Assembly: GCF_001570985.1 (NCBI RefSeq)
Contig: NZ_BCSS01000006.1
Span: 47,670 to 111,669 of the forward strand
Length of the DNA: 64,000 nt
From: Janibacter limosus NBRC 16128
GTDB taxonomy: Bacteria; Actinomycetota; Actinomycetes; Actinomycetales; Dermatophilaceae
Reading direction: 5' to 3'
The notes under the pieces were generated by a model. The model worked only from the letters and a program-made list of their open reading frames with translations. It made no database searches and was not told where the DNA came from. Positions 51,427 to 59,868 of this stretch are shown piece after piece (position 1 is the first letter of the stretch; each line of letters starts with the position of its first letter). The position numbers were made by a program, and so were the translations under genes.

Positions 51427-52017
51427 TCATGTCGTGGCCGGCTCCTTCGGCGTCCAGGGCTGGGCGAAGGGGGTCGCGGCCCGGCCCGTGTCCGCGAGCA
51501 GGAGCTCGAGGCTGTTGGCCCCGTCGATCTGCTCGCGGATGATGTCGGCGTGACCGGCGTGCCGGGCCAGCTCCTCGACGAAGTGGACGAAGGAGAAGCG
51601 CAGGGTCGCCCGGGAGGAGTTCATCAAGCCGTACCAAGGGGCCGGAGGAACCGTCTGCTCCGCGTCGGGATCGCTCGAGCGGATCCACTCGACGACGGCC
51701 ACGCGCCGACGGTCGAAGACCTCGATCGTCTCGGCGAGCATCTCGTCGGCCCGCAGTGCGAAGTTGTCCATGAAGGCCGCGTACGCGTCCTCGCTGATCT
51801 CGCCGCCCTCCTCGACACGACCGGACTTCTCCTCGGGCGACGCGATGACGTACGAGGTGTGCTTGATGATCCCGCCGATCGACAGCGCCGAGCGGGTCGG
51901 GGTGAGCCGGGCCTGCTCCTCGGTCAGACCGTGGGCGCTGGCTCGTAGGCCCTCCAGCTGCTGGTCGACGTACTCGGCGTAGCCGGTGATCTCGTCGTGG
52001 ACGGCGGGTGCATACAT
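51427..52017 (-). CDS. DinB/DUF664 family protein
   Basis: 196 residues, four-helix-bundle metalloenzyme fold: ITGYAEYVDQQLEGLRASAHGLTEEQARL near the start, SIGGIIKHTSYVI with the first metal-ligand His, and FVHFVEELARHAGHADIIREQIDG with the two later His residues. Members include mycothiol/bacillithiol-dependent transferases and many proteins of unknown role. ATG at 52017 with AAGGAG six to seven bases upstream. Divergent from a WYL-type regulator, its likely controller. Confidence 0.88.
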   Translation of the reverse strand: MYAPAVHDEITGYAEYVDQQLEGLRASAHGLTEEQARLTPTRSALSIGGIIKHTSYVIASPEEKSGRVEEGGEISEDAYAAFMDNFALRADEMLAETIEVFDRRRVAVVEWIRSSDPDAEQTVPPAPWYGLMNSSRATLRFSFVHFVEELARHAGHADIIREQIDGANSLELLLADTGRAATPFAQPWTPKEPATT

Positions 52018-52092
52018 GGTGTGCTCCTTGTCTCGATGTGCGAAGGGGGTGTCCGTCGCCCTTCGTCTGTGACCACCCTCCATTCGATTGCG

Positions 52093-52105
52093 GACACTTT
52101 CTGTC
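52093..52105. promoter_or_regulatory. Candidate operator between DinB-like and WYL genes
   Basis: GACA-CTTTC-TGTC is a short palindrome in the 111-bp divergent space. The WYL gene's -10-like CAGACT is 12 bases further on, six bases from its ATG. Confidence 0.4.
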
Positions 52106-52128
52106 ACCGATCCGAGCAGACTGGGGGC

Positions 52129-53100
52129 ATGGCAGAGACGACCGAACGCGTGCTGCGACTGCTGGGGCTCTTCGAGACCCGGTCGGTGTGGGCTGGTCCC
52201 GAGCTGACCCAGCTCCTGGGCGTGACCACCCGCACCCTGCGGCGCGATGTCGAGCGGCTGCGCGACCTGGGGTACCCGATCGAGGCGACGCCGGGAGTTG
52301 GTGGTGGGTACCGGCTGGGCTCGGGTGGTCGGATGCCGCCGCTGCTGCTCGAGGAGGACGAGGTCGTCGCGGTGACCGTCGCCCTTCGCGTTGGCGCACA
52401 AGGGATCTCGGCCATCGGTGAGCCAGCGGTCCGCGCGCTGACCAAGCTGGACCAGGTCATGCCGCCACGACTGCGCGGCGAGGTCGCGGCGCTCGCCGAC
52501 GCGACCGCGTTGCTCCCCGGAGCCACTGACGACGTGGACACCGGAGTGCTCGTCGCCCTGGCGCACGCCATCCGCGACCACGTGCGCGCCCGCTTCGGCT
52601 ACACCGGTCGGACGGGGGAGGCGAGCGATCGCGATGTCGAGCCCTACCGCCTCGTCGCGACCGGCCGCCGGTGGTACCTGCTCGCGTGGGACCTGCGCCG
52701 GGAGGACTGGCGCACCTTCCGCCTCGACCGGATGGCCGGGGTGCGGGCATCGACCTTCCGCTTCACGCCGCGGGAGGCGCCGGATGCGGTGGAGCACGTG
52801 CAGCAGGCGATCCACCGGACCGGGTCTGCGCACCATGTGCGGGTACGGCTGAGCGCCGACGTCGAGGCCGTGCGGCGTCGGATCCCGGCCGAGTACGGCA
52901 CCTCGACGCAGGTCGCGCCCGGGATGACCGAGGTGGCCAGCGCCGCGGACGATCTGCAGGATCTGGCCCGACACCTCGTCCTGGCGGCCTACGACGTGGG
53001 GGCGAGCCTGACGGTGCTGGACCCACCAGAGCTCGCTGACGCGATCGACGACTTCATCGCTGCGCTCGCCGCCACGAGGGTCTCGAGGCTCACGCCCTAG
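52129..53100 (+). CDS. WYL-domain HTH transcriptional regulator
   Basis: 323 residues. N-terminal HTH (~3-55: TERVLRLLGLFETRSVWAGPELTQLLGV, TTRTLRRDVERLRDLGYPIEATPG), then a linker with GGGYRLGSGGRMPPLLLEEDE and the WYL domain (~140-225, DVEPYRLVATGRRWYLLAWDLRREDWRTFRLDRM), where the W-Y-L triad is WYL in RRWYLLAW. WYL proteins bind ligands or nucleic acid to control DNA-damage and stress genes. The last codons (TRVSRLTP) are supplied by a REP-like repeat. Confidence 0.92.
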   Translation: MAETTERVLRLLGLFETRSVWAGPELTQLLGVTTRTLRRDVERLRDLGYPIEATPGVGGGYRLGSGGRMPPLLLEEDEVVAVTVALRVGAQGISAIGEPAVRALTKLDQVMPPRLRGEVAALADATALLPGATDDVDTGVLVALAHAIRDHVRARFGYTGRTGEASDRDVEPYRLVATGRRWYLLAWDLRREDWRTFRLDRMAGVRASTFRFTPREAPDAVEHVQQAIHRTGSAHHVRVRLSADVEAVRRRIPAEYGTSTQVAPGMTEVASAADDLQDLARHLVLAAYDVGASLTVLDPPELADAIDDFIAALAATRVSRLTP

Positions 53101-53143
53101 CGGGCCCTCGCACCTCGACCAACGGTGGTCGAGGTGCGAGGCC
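53078..53143. repeat. REP-like palindrome, copy 2, overlapping a gene 3' end
   Basis: Inner hairpin CCTCGCACCTCGA / TCGAGGTGCGAGG (53106-53141) with loop CCAACGGTGG, identical to copy 1 at 22158 except for two bases. Left flank GGGTCTCGAGGCT (53078-53090) is shared, but the right outer arm is missing. The left flank codes for the end of the WYL protein. Confidence 0.82.
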
Positions 53144-53149
53144 GGTCCG

Positions 53150-53908
53150 TCAGAGCAGCTTGCGCACCACGGACAGCGGCAGCACCTTCATCGCGGAGCC
53201 GACGGCCACCCACGGCTTGGGCGGGACGAGCGCCTTGGCCTTGCGGCCCTCGATCGCGACGACCATCGAGCGCACGCCGACCTCGGTGTCGACCATGAAC
53301 TTCGTCTTCTGCTCGACCTTTTCGTTCATCTCCGTGCGGATGTAGCCCGGGTAGAGCACGGTGACGTCGATGTCGAGGTCCGGCTTGCCCATCATCTCGC
53401 TGCGGATCCCCTCGCCGAGCGATGCGAGGAAGGCCTTGGTCGCGCCGTAGGTCGTCATCGACTTCGGCATGCCGCGCAGCGCGGTGACCGAGGAGATGAG
53501 CACGAGGTGACCAGCCTTCTGCTCGCGGAAGATCGCCATCGCGGCCTCCGTCTGCATCGCGGCACCGAGCACGTTGGTCGTGATCGTCTCGCGGTTGGCG
53601 TAGTGGCTGCCCTTGCCGTACGGCGCACCCTTGCCCAGCCCCGCGTTGACGATGACGCGATCGAGACGACCGAGGTCCCCCTTCGCCTGCTCGAAGACCC
53701 GCGTGACCGCGTCGTCATCGGTGACATCGAGGGCGTAGGTCTCGACGCGACGCTCGGGGTGGGCGGTCGCGATCTCGGCCTTGAGTGCGTCGAGTCGGTC
53801 GGTGCGGCGGGCGGTGAGCGCCAGGTCGTGGCCGAGCGCGGCGAACTGGCGGGCCATCTCGGCGCCCAGGCCGGAGCTGGCGCCGGTGATGAGGGTCGTG
53901 AAGGTCAT
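53150..53908 (-). CDS. Short-chain dehydrogenase/reductase
   Basis: 252 residues, classical SDR: cofactor motif TGASSGLGAEMA at ~8-18 with Arg-Arg-Thr-Asp after strand 2 (TARRTDRL) favouring NADP(H), VNAGLG, catalytic Ser in LISSVTALRG and YGATK (Tyr/Lys). Substrate unknown. AGGAG six bases before the ATG. It follows the phosphotransferase-like gene by 31 bases on the same strand; such pairs often accompany acyl-CoA metabolism. Confidence 0.92.
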   Translation of the reverse strand: MTFTTLITGASSGLGAEMARQFAALGHDLALTARRTDRLDALKAEIATAHPERRVETYALDVTDDDAVTRVFEQAKGDLGRLDRVIVNAGLGKGAPYGKGSHYANRETITTNVLGAAMQTEAAMAIFREQKAGHLVLISSVTALRGMPKSMTTYGATKAFLASLGEGIRSEMMGKPDLDIDVTVLYPGYIRTEMNEKVEQKTKFMVDTEVGVRSMVVAIEGRKAKALVPPKPWVAVGSAMKVLPLSVVRKLL

Positions 53909-53939
53909 GTGGTGCTCCTGGGTGGGATGAGGGGGCGGA

Positions 53940-55004
53940 TCAGCCGATGAGGGATCGGCAACGGGCGTCGAGGTGGGTGACCATCGGGCCGAAGACGGCG
54001 AAGCGCGGATTGGTCGTGCTGCCTGCCCGATAGCGCTGGTAGATCTGCTGGGCGATGCCGGCGAGACGGAAGTGCCCGAAGACCTCGTAGAAGGTGAGGT
54101 CGCGCTCGCTCACGTCGAGTCCGCGTGCGCTGCAGTAGCGCTCGACGATCTCGGCCCGCGTGCGCATGCCCGGCAGGTGCGTCGGCTGCAGACGAAGGGA
54201 GAGCGAGGTCGCGTCGTCGTCGGCCTGGGTCCAGTAGGCGAGGGCCCCGCCGAGGTCCATGAGCGGGTCGCCGACGGTCGCCAGCTCCCAGTCGAGGACG
54301 CCCTCGACACGTGTCGGGTCGTCGGCGCCGAGCACCAGGTTGTCGAGCCGGAAGTCGTTGTGGATCAAGGCGTGCGGCAGGTCGGGCGGCTGGTGCTCGG
54401 TGACCCAGGCGATGACATCGGCGAAGTCGGGCACGTCGTCGGTGGCCGCCGCGCGGAAGCGCTTGATCCAGCTCTCCACCTGGCGACGGACATAGCCCTC
54501 ACCCCGGTCGAGGGCGGCGAGCGCGGGGGCCGCGCTGACGTCGACCTCGTGGAGCTCGATGAGCGCCGCCAGTGCGTTGTCGCACAGCGCGCGTGCCTGC
54601 TCGGGGGTCAGGCTCACCCCGTCCGGCAGGTCCTTGCCGACGATCGTGCCCTCGATCTTGTCCATGACGTAGAAGTCGCTGCCGAGGACGGCGTCGTCGG
54701 TGCACAGCGCGACCATGCCCGGCACGTGCGGGTAGACGGGGCCGAGTGCCGCCTGCAGGTCGTGCTCGCGGCGCATGTTGTGGGCCGAGCCTCCGAGCGC
54801 ACCGTGGGGCGGCCGGCGCAGGACGAGCGTCCGCGCGGGCCAGCGCAGCTCATAGGTGAGGTTGGACGCTCCGCTGCTGAACTGACGGACCTGCGGGTCG
54901 CCCTGGAGCGCCGCGGCGAGCTCGTCGGTGACCTGACCGCGCAGCCAGGTCGCCACCCGCGTCACGTCGAAGGTGTCCTCCTCGCGGACTGCTCCCGCGC
55001 TCAT
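53940..55004 (-). CDS. Phosphotransferase family protein (aminoglycoside-phosphotransferase/ACAD10-like kinase fold)
   Basis: 354 residues. Kinase-like fold with the catalytic loop HNDFRLDNLVLG (Asp of the Brenner motif) and the metal Asp in EGVLDWELATVGDPLMDLGGAL; the N-lobe has TLVLRRPPHGALGGSAHNMRREHDL. Closest to the branch fused to acyl-CoA dehydrogenases in ACAD10/11, which phosphorylate 4-hydroxyacyl-CoAs. Antibiotic phosphorylation is therefore less likely. Start 55004 (ATG) with AACGAT six bases upstream. Confidence 0.88.
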   Translation of the reverse strand: MSAGAVREEDTFDVTRVATWLRGQVTDELAAALQGDPQVRQFSSGASNLTYELRWPARTLVLRRPPHGALGGSAHNMRREHDLQAALGPVYPHVPGMVALCTDDAVLGSDFYVMDKIEGTIVGKDLPDGVSLTPEQARALCDNALAALIELHEVDVSAAPALAALDRGEGYVRRQVESWIKRFRAAATDDVPDFADVIAWVTEHQPPDLPHALIHNDFRLDNLVLGADDPTRVEGVLDWELATVGDPLMDLGGALAYWTQADDDATSLSLRLQPTHLPGMRTRAEIVERYCSARGLDVSERDLTFYEVFGHFRLAGIAQQIYQRYRAGSTTNPRFAVFGPMVTHLDARCRSLIG

Positions 55005-55169
55005 CGCGACATCGTTCCTGAATCGAGGTTCATGCCGTCGAACCTACCCGGCGATGGACCGACCCACCCAGCCCCCGGGCGTATCGTGGGCCGCGTTTTT
55101 GCCCCCGGGTCGTGCAGATCGTGCGTCCGGGCCGTCGACGTCCGGTCACCACCGGACCCAAGGAGCTCC

Positions 55170-56660
55170 ATGACCACCGCCGAGACGCCGCCGTCCGCGC
55201 AGGCCGAACGCACCTTCCTCGGGCATCCCCGAGGGTTGGCCACGCTCTTCAACATCGAGCTGTGGGAGCGCTTCTCGTACTACGGGATGCGCGCGATCCT
55301 GCTCTACTACATCGTCGACACGGCGGCTGGCGGGGGACTCGGCCTCGACCAGCCCCTCGGTGAGGCGGTCGTCGCGACGTACGGCGCAGCGGTCTACCTG
55401 CTCTCCGTCGTCGGCGGCTGGCTCGCCGACCGGGTGATCGGTGCGCAGCGCTCGGTCTTCCTCGGTGGCGTCGTCATCATGGCCGGCCACGTCAGCCTCG
55501 CGATACCGACGGCAACGACGTCGTGGCTCGGCATCGGTCTCGTGGCCCTGGGTACGGGTCTGCTCAAGCCCAATGTGTCGACGATGGTCGGCCACCTCTA
55601 CGGCGAGCGGGACCCGCGCAAGGACTCGGGCTTCACCATCTTCTACATGTCGATCAACATCGGCGGCTTCTTCTCCCCCTTCGTCGTGGCCTTCCTGCGC
55701 GACCAGTGGGGCTACCACGCAGGCTTCAGCGCTGCCGCGGTCGGCATGCTCTTCGCCCTCGTGGCGTACGTGGTCGGGCGCGGCACGCTGGCCCCGATCT
55801 CCAACGACATCCCCAACCCCCTGCAGCCGCACGACCGGACCCGCACCCCGCTCCTCGCCCTGGGGCTGCTCGTCCTCATCGCCGCGCTCCTCGTCGTCAC
55901 CCGCCTGCTGCGCGGCGGCTGGGTCGGCGCCGTCATCGACACCATCTCGATCCTGTCGGTCGTCGCATCCATCTCGTACTTCGTCGTGATGTTCCGCAGC
56001 AAGGCCGTCACGGCGCGTGAGCGCACCCACCTGACGGCCTACCTGCCGATGTGGGTCGGAGCGGTGCTCTTCTGGATGATCTTCGAGCAGGCGGCCTCCA
56101 AGATGGCTGCCTACGCTGCCAACCGGACCGACCTGGACTCGCTCGGCTTCCACTTCTCGGAGGAGTGGTTCCAGTCGATCAACCCGATCTCGATCATGCT
56201 GCTGGCCCCGCTCTTCGGCGTGCTGTGGGTCCGCCGGGCCGGTCGATTCCCCTCCACGCCGATGAAGTTCGCCACCGGTGTCATCCTCGCCGGCGTCTCC
56301 TTCGTCGTGCTGTCGGCGGCCGCGGCGGCCTTCCCCGGCGCCACCTCGCCGGTGTGGGTCCTCGTGGGGGTCTTCGTCATCCAGACCCTCGGTGAGCTGT
56401 GCCTGTCGCCGGTCGGTCTGTCGGCGACGACCTCGCTGGCGCCCAAGGCCTTCGCCAGCCAGGCGATGGCCCTGTGGTTCCTCGCCGTCGCGACCGGCCA
56501 GTCCCTCGCTGCGCAGCTGATCCGCGCGATGGAGGGTCTGCCGGACGGCACCTTCTTCCTCACGCTCGGTGTCATGGCCGTCGTCGTGGGACTGGCGCTC
56601 GCGGCGCTGTCCCCGTGGGTGCACGCCCGGATGAAGGACGCCGAGCCCGAGCGCGCCTGA
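55170..56660 (+). CDS. POT-family (PTR2) oligopeptide:H+ symporter
   Basis: 496 residues, ~14 membrane helices. The signature NIELWERFSYYGMRAILLYY (ExxERFxYY, proton coupling) in helix 1, GWLADRVIGAQRSVFLGG as the MFS motif, GLLKPNVSTMVGHLY, and FYMSINIGGFFSPFVV (PTR2 motif). Imports di- and tripeptides with protons. AAGGAG four to five bases before the ATG. Divergent from the phosphotransferase gene; ends 40 bases before a strong terminator. Confidence 0.95.
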   Translation: MTTAETPPSAQAERTFLGHPRGLATLFNIELWERFSYYGMRAILLYYIVDTAAGGGLGLDQPLGEAVVATYGAAVYLLSVVGGWLADRVIGAQRSVFLGGVVIMAGHVSLAIPTATTSWLGIGLVALGTGLLKPNVSTMVGHLYGERDPRKDSGFTIFYMSINIGGFFSPFVVAFLRDQWGYHAGFSAAAVGMLFALVAYVVGRGTLAPISNDIPNPLQPHDRTRTPLLALGLLVLIAALLVVTRLLRGGWVGAVIDTISILSVVASISYFVVMFRSKAVTARERTHLTAYLPMWVGAVLFWMIFEQAASKMAAYAANRTDLDSLGFHFSEEWFQSINPISIMLLAPLFGVLWVRRAGRFPSTPMKFATGVILAGVSFVVLSAAAAAFPGATSPVWVLVGVFVIQTLGELCLSPVGLSATTSLAPKAFASQAMALWFLAVATGQSLAAQLIRAMEGLPDGTFFLTLGVMAVVVGLALAALSPWVHARMKDAEPERA

Positions 56661-56700
56661 CCCCGGATCGGGGTGACCGCACTGTCTGGCGGCACTGCGT

Positions 56701-56739
56701 GGAAGGCCGGCACTGCCCTCAGGGCGGGGCCGGCCTTCC
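56701..56739 (+). terminator. Terminator hairpin behind the POT transporter
   Basis: GGAAGGCCGG and CCGGCCTTCC pair perfectly; the 19-base loop holds a smaller GCCCTCAGGGC helix. 40 bases after the stop codon. Confidence 0.75.
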
Positions 56740-56756
56740 TGCGTGCTCAGGGCACC

Positions 56757-56787
56757 TCTATTATTCACGGTCAAAACCGTATAAAAT
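56757..56787 (+). promoter_or_regulatory. AT-rich activator-type promoter of the FMN-protein/whiB operon
   Basis: The most AT-rich stretch of the window. TATAAAAT (56780-56787) can serve as -10, no good -35 is at the right distance, and a palindrome ACGGTCAAAACCGT (56767-56780) overlaps the -35 region, suggesting dependence on an activator. Confidence 0.5.
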
Positions 56788-56847
56788 AAGTCAGACCCCA
56801 CCCATCACACGGAGCGTTCCACACGCGAAGCACACCAGGAGGTCACC

Positions 56848-57315
56848 ATGACAACCATCCAGAGCCCCGGCCGATCACCCGCACCGGTCGACCACCGTGG
56901 GCTGGACGTGCTCACCCTCGACCAGTGCCTGCTGCGTGTCGCGTCGCGACCGATGGGACGAGTGGCCTTCCAGGACAAGGGCGAGGTGATCGTCCTGCCG
57001 GTCAACCACGTGATCGACGAGGGCGTCATCGGCTTCCGCACGAGGTGGGACTCGACCCTCGCGGCGGCCGTCAACCACGAGTCGGTCACCTTCCAGGTCG
57101 ACCACTACGATCCCCTGGAGCAGACCGGCTGGAGCGTCCTCGTGCGCGGGACCGCCGGCGTCGTCTCCGACCCGGTCGTCTCCGATCGCCTCGAGGCGCT
57201 GCTCGACGTCGCCTGGCAGGGCCCGCCCGAGGACGCCTTCTGGACAGCGATCCGCTGGGAAGAGGTCGCCGGGCGCGAGCTGGGCTCGAGCCGCAGCGAG
57301 TGCGGCTGCTGTTGA
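56848..57315 (+). CDS. Pyridoxamine 5'-phosphate oxidase-fold flavin-binding protein
   Basis: 155 residues with the split-barrel FMN-binding fold: LTLDQCLLRVASRPMGRVAF, VIVLPVNHVIDEGVIGFRTRW, and VNHESVTFQVDHYDPLEQTGWSVLVRGTAG, as in nitroreductase-like/F420 or heme-utilisation relatives common in actinobacterial stress regulons. It ends with ECGCC. AGGAGG five bases before the ATG, activator-type promoter upstream, and its 3' end overlaps the whiB gene by 16 bases. Confidence 0.88.
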   Translation: MTTIQSPGRSPAPVDHRGLDVLTLDQCLLRVASRPMGRVAFQDKGEVIVLPVNHVIDEGVIGFRTRWDSTLAAAVNHESVTFQVDHYDPLEQTGWSVLVRGTAGVVSDPVVSDRLEALLDVAWQGPPEDAFWTAIRWEEVAGRELGSSRSECGCC

Positions 57316-57581
57316 TCCCGAGCAGCAGCGGCCGACCGGGACGCGATGCTCCCGGCTGGCGGGAGCGGGCAGCCTGCGAGGGCGAGGATCTCGACACCTT
57401 CTTCCCCGTCGGCTCGGCGCTGTGGCAGGCACAGCGGGCGACATCGATCTGTGCCGGCTGCCCGGTGACCGAGGAGTGCCTCTCCTATGCGCTGAGCACG
57501 GGCCAGGACCACGGCATCTGGGGCGGCCTGACGAGCGAAGAGCGCCGGGACCTGCGCAGGCAGTGGAAGCGCGGCGCCTAA
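57300..57581 (+). CDS. WhiB-family iron-sulfur transcriptional regulator
   Basis: 93 residues. Four Cys that bind the [4Fe-4S] cluster: Cys26 (RAACEGED), Cys51 and Cys54 (ICAGCPV) and Cys60 (EEC), then the turn GIWGGLTSEERR and a basic C-terminal tail. WhiB proteins sense NO, oxygen or redox state and bind the primary sigma factor. The GTG at 57300 lies inside the flavin-protein gene (16-base overlap) and has a poor ribosome site, so expression depends on translation of the upstream gene. Its stop overlaps the convergent dagK-like stop (CTAA). Confidence 0.92.
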   Translation: MRLLLIPSSSGRPGRDAPGWRERAACEGEDLDTFFPVGSALWQAQRATSICAGCPVTEECLSYALSTGQDHGIWGGLTSEERRDLRRQWKRGA

Positions 57582-58468
57582 GGAGACCGCACGAGCAGCG
57601 CGTGCTGCAGGCACCGCACGTGCAGCCGCCGCGCCGGGCCGACGACATCGCCGTCGAGCTGGACGTGCAGGGGTTCCTCGCTGACGATCTCGAGCTCGCG
57701 GGAGGCGCGGGTGGACAGCCCCGCGACATCGCCGGGGAGGCGCAGGACCCCCTTCGCCGCCACGCCGATCCAGTGGCCGGGGCGCGTCACGGTCACCTCG
57801 AGCACGTCGAAGAGCCCGTCGTCGACGAGCCCGCCGGGCGCGATGTGCACTCCGGCGCGCACCCGCGTGCAGTTGGCCGCGAGCACGCTCCACACCCGCA
57901 GGTGCTCCGGGTCCCCACCCTCGTGGCGCACCGTCACCCGGACCGGCCGGCGCAGTGCGCTCACCGCGGCGGGCGCGATGTAGGCGGGCCAGCCGATGCG
58001 CTCCTTGAGGCCAGGGCGGGTGGCCGCGACCGTCGCCGCGTCGTGGCCCATCCCCGCCAGCACGACGAAGGGGAGGTCCTGCGCCTGGTCGTCCACGTGC
58101 GCGAGGCCCAGGTCGACCGGCCGGGCTCGCCCGGTGAGCGCCAGGTGCACGGCAGCAGGGATGCTGCGAGGCAGCGAGAGGTTGTGCGCGAGCAGGTTGG
58201 CCGTGCCGATCGGGACGATGCCCAGCTCCACGCCACTGCCCGACAGCCCGTGCGCGACCGCGCGGACCGTGCCGTCACCACCCCCGACGACGACCAGCTC
58301 GTGGCCCTCGGCGACCGCGGCCGCGGCATGCGCCCGTCCGGTCTCCTCGCGGGTCGTCAGCTGGACCGTCGGATCCGGCCAGCCGGCCGCGGAGGCCGTC
58401 GAGGTGACCTCGTCGAGGACTCGCTCCCAACCCCCCTTCGAGGGATTGAGGACGAGCGCGACCCTCAC
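57578..58468 (-). CDS. Diacylglycerol/lipid kinase-like protein (YegS/DagK family)
   Basis: 296 residues. ATP site in VALVLNPSKGG, the family motif LVVVGGGDGTVRAVAHGL, and VPIGTANLLAHNLSLP, where most relatives have GTGNDFAR. The C-terminal beta domain contains VHIAPGGLVDDGLFDVLEV and LHVQLDGDVVG. Phosphorylates diacylglycerol, a sphingoid or an undecaprenol-type lipid. GTG start overlaps the beta-propeller gene's stop by four bases. Confidence 0.9.
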   Translation of the reverse strand: MRVALVLNPSKGGWERVLDEVTSTASAAGWPDPTVQLTTREETGRAHAAAAVAEGHELVVVGGGDGTVRAVAHGLSGSGVELGIVPIGTANLLAHNLSLPRSIPAAVHLALTGRARPVDLGLAHVDDQAQDLPFVVLAGMGHDAATVAATRPGLKERIGWPAYIAPAAVSALRRPVRVTVRHEGGDPEHLRVWSVLAANCTRVRAGVHIAPGGLVDDGLFDVLEVTVTRPGHWIGVAAKGVLRLPGDVAGLSTRASRELEIVSEEPLHVQLDGDVVGPARRLHVRCLQHALLVRSP

Positions 58469-59721
58469 GCCGCGTGCGAGTCGTCGAAGACCACGATCGA
58501 GCCGCCATAGCTGGCGACCCACACACGCTTCTTGGTGGGCTCGTAGGTGATGCCGATCGGCAGGCCGTCGGTCTGCTCGGTCTGGACGACGGTGAAGTCC
58601 TTGGTACGGATCTTGCTCACCGTGCTGCTCGCGTAGTTGCTGACGTAGAGGGCGCCGCCGTCGGGGCTGATCGCCATCGAGCGGGGCTGGCTGCCGACCT
58701 TGGCCTCGCGCAGCGTCTTGCCGGTGGCGGTGTCGACCTCGCTCACGGTGCCGGAGCCGTTGTTGGAGACGTACAGACGCGAGCCGTCGGGGGAGACGAG
58801 CAGGTGGCGCGGGCCGTCGCCGGTCTCGGCGAAGTCGACGACCTCGCCGGAGCCGAGGTCGACCTTGACCGTCTCGTCCGACCCCATGATCGCCACATAG
58901 GCGACCGTGTCGTCGGGGCTGATCGCGATGCCGCGGGGGTGCTTGCCGGGCAGCTTGATGGTCTCGGTGACCTTGTTGGTCCTGGTGTCCACGACATCCA
59001 TGTCCATCGAGCACCAGTTGGTGACGAGGACCTTGGCGCCGTCGTGGGTTGCGGCCACGTACTTGGGCACCGCGCCGACGCGCACGACGTCGGTGATCTC
59101 GAGCTTGGCGGTGTCGATCTTGTAGAGGTAGCTGTCGGAGATGCCCTGCGGGCCGGTGCAGGAGTCCTTGCCCTCGGGCTCGAAACCCTGCCCGTACATC
59201 GAGTAGTTGCTCACCCAGGCGGTCTTGCCGTCGGGGCTGAAGGCCATCTCGACGGGCGCGCCCTTGCTCGTACCGGGGTGGTCCTTGATGCCGAAGTCGG
59301 ACAGGTCGACCGCGTCGGAGATCGTCTTGTGCAGCGCGCCGTCGGCCGTGAAGGCGCTGACGGTGTGGGTGTACATCATGTTTTGCGCGAAGACCTGGCC
59401 CGACGGCGAGGCGACGACCGACTTGGGCGTCAGCCCACCGGTGAGGCGCTGCACGCGCACCATCGTCGAGTCAGCAGAGGCGGCGGGCTTGCCGGTCACC
59501 TCGGCGCTCTCCTTCGGGGCTGCCTTCTCGACGTCGGCGGGCGAGGCTGCGGCCGCGGGCGGCGCGCTCGCCGGTGCCTTGGCAGCGGCGGCACTGCCGT
59601 CGCCACCGAAGAGCTTGCCGATGCACAGCACGAGCACCAGGAGGATGACGAGGAGCACGGCCAGGGCGACACGACGTCGCCGGACATAGACCGGGTCGTT
59701 GTTGATCTTCACGCGGGACAC
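58465..59721 (-). CDS. Membrane-anchored YVTN-type beta-propeller protein
   Basis: 418 residues. One N-terminal membrane helix (RVALAVLLVILLVLVLCIGKLF), an Ala/Pro/Lys linker, then a seven-bladed propeller with repeats such as AFSPDGKTAWVSNYS, AISPDDTVAYVAIMGS, LVSPDGSRLYVSNNGSGTVSEVDT and AISPDGGALYVSNYASSTVSKI. Surface propellers of this type are binding scaffolds or lactonase-like enzymes; no catalytic residues are evident. GTG start at 59721 (or 59712). Coupled to the lipid-kinase-like gene by a four-base overlap. Confidence 0.85.
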   Translation of the reverse strand: MSRVKINNDPVYVRRRRVALAVLLVILLVLVLCIGKLFGGDGSAAAAKAPASAPPAAAASPADVEKAAPKESAEVTGKPAASADSTMVRVQRLTGGLTPKSVVASPSGQVFAQNMMYTHTVSAFTADGALHKTISDAVDLSDFGIKDHPGTSKGAPVEMAFSPDGKTAWVSNYSMYGQGFEPEGKDSCTGPQGISDSYLYKIDTAKLEITDVVRVGAVPKYVAATHDGAKVLVTNWCSMDMDVVDTRTNKVTETIKLPGKHPRGIAISPDDTVAYVAIMGSDETVKVDLGSGEVVDFAETGDGPRHLLVSPDGSRLYVSNNGSGTVSEVDTATGKTLREAKVGSQPRSMAISPDGGALYVSNYASSTVSKIRTKDFTVVQTEQTDGLPIGITYEPTKKRVWVASYGGSIVVFDDSHAA

Positions 59722-59868
59722 CTCGGAGTCGACTCCTGCGAACCTATGGCCGGGCGGCAGCGAAGCGGTGGAGGCGCACCGGGGTCGGCCAAAGCCCTAC
59801 CAAAGGATGACGAAGGGAGGGACCTGCGGCTGATGGACCCCCACCGGTGTCCTCGTACCGTGGACGTC

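Noticed and set aside
53940..55004. Aminoglycoside-resistance phosphotransferase
   Set aside because: The fold is shared, but the sequence around the catalytic loop and the SDR neighbour fit the ACAD10-like metabolic branch better.
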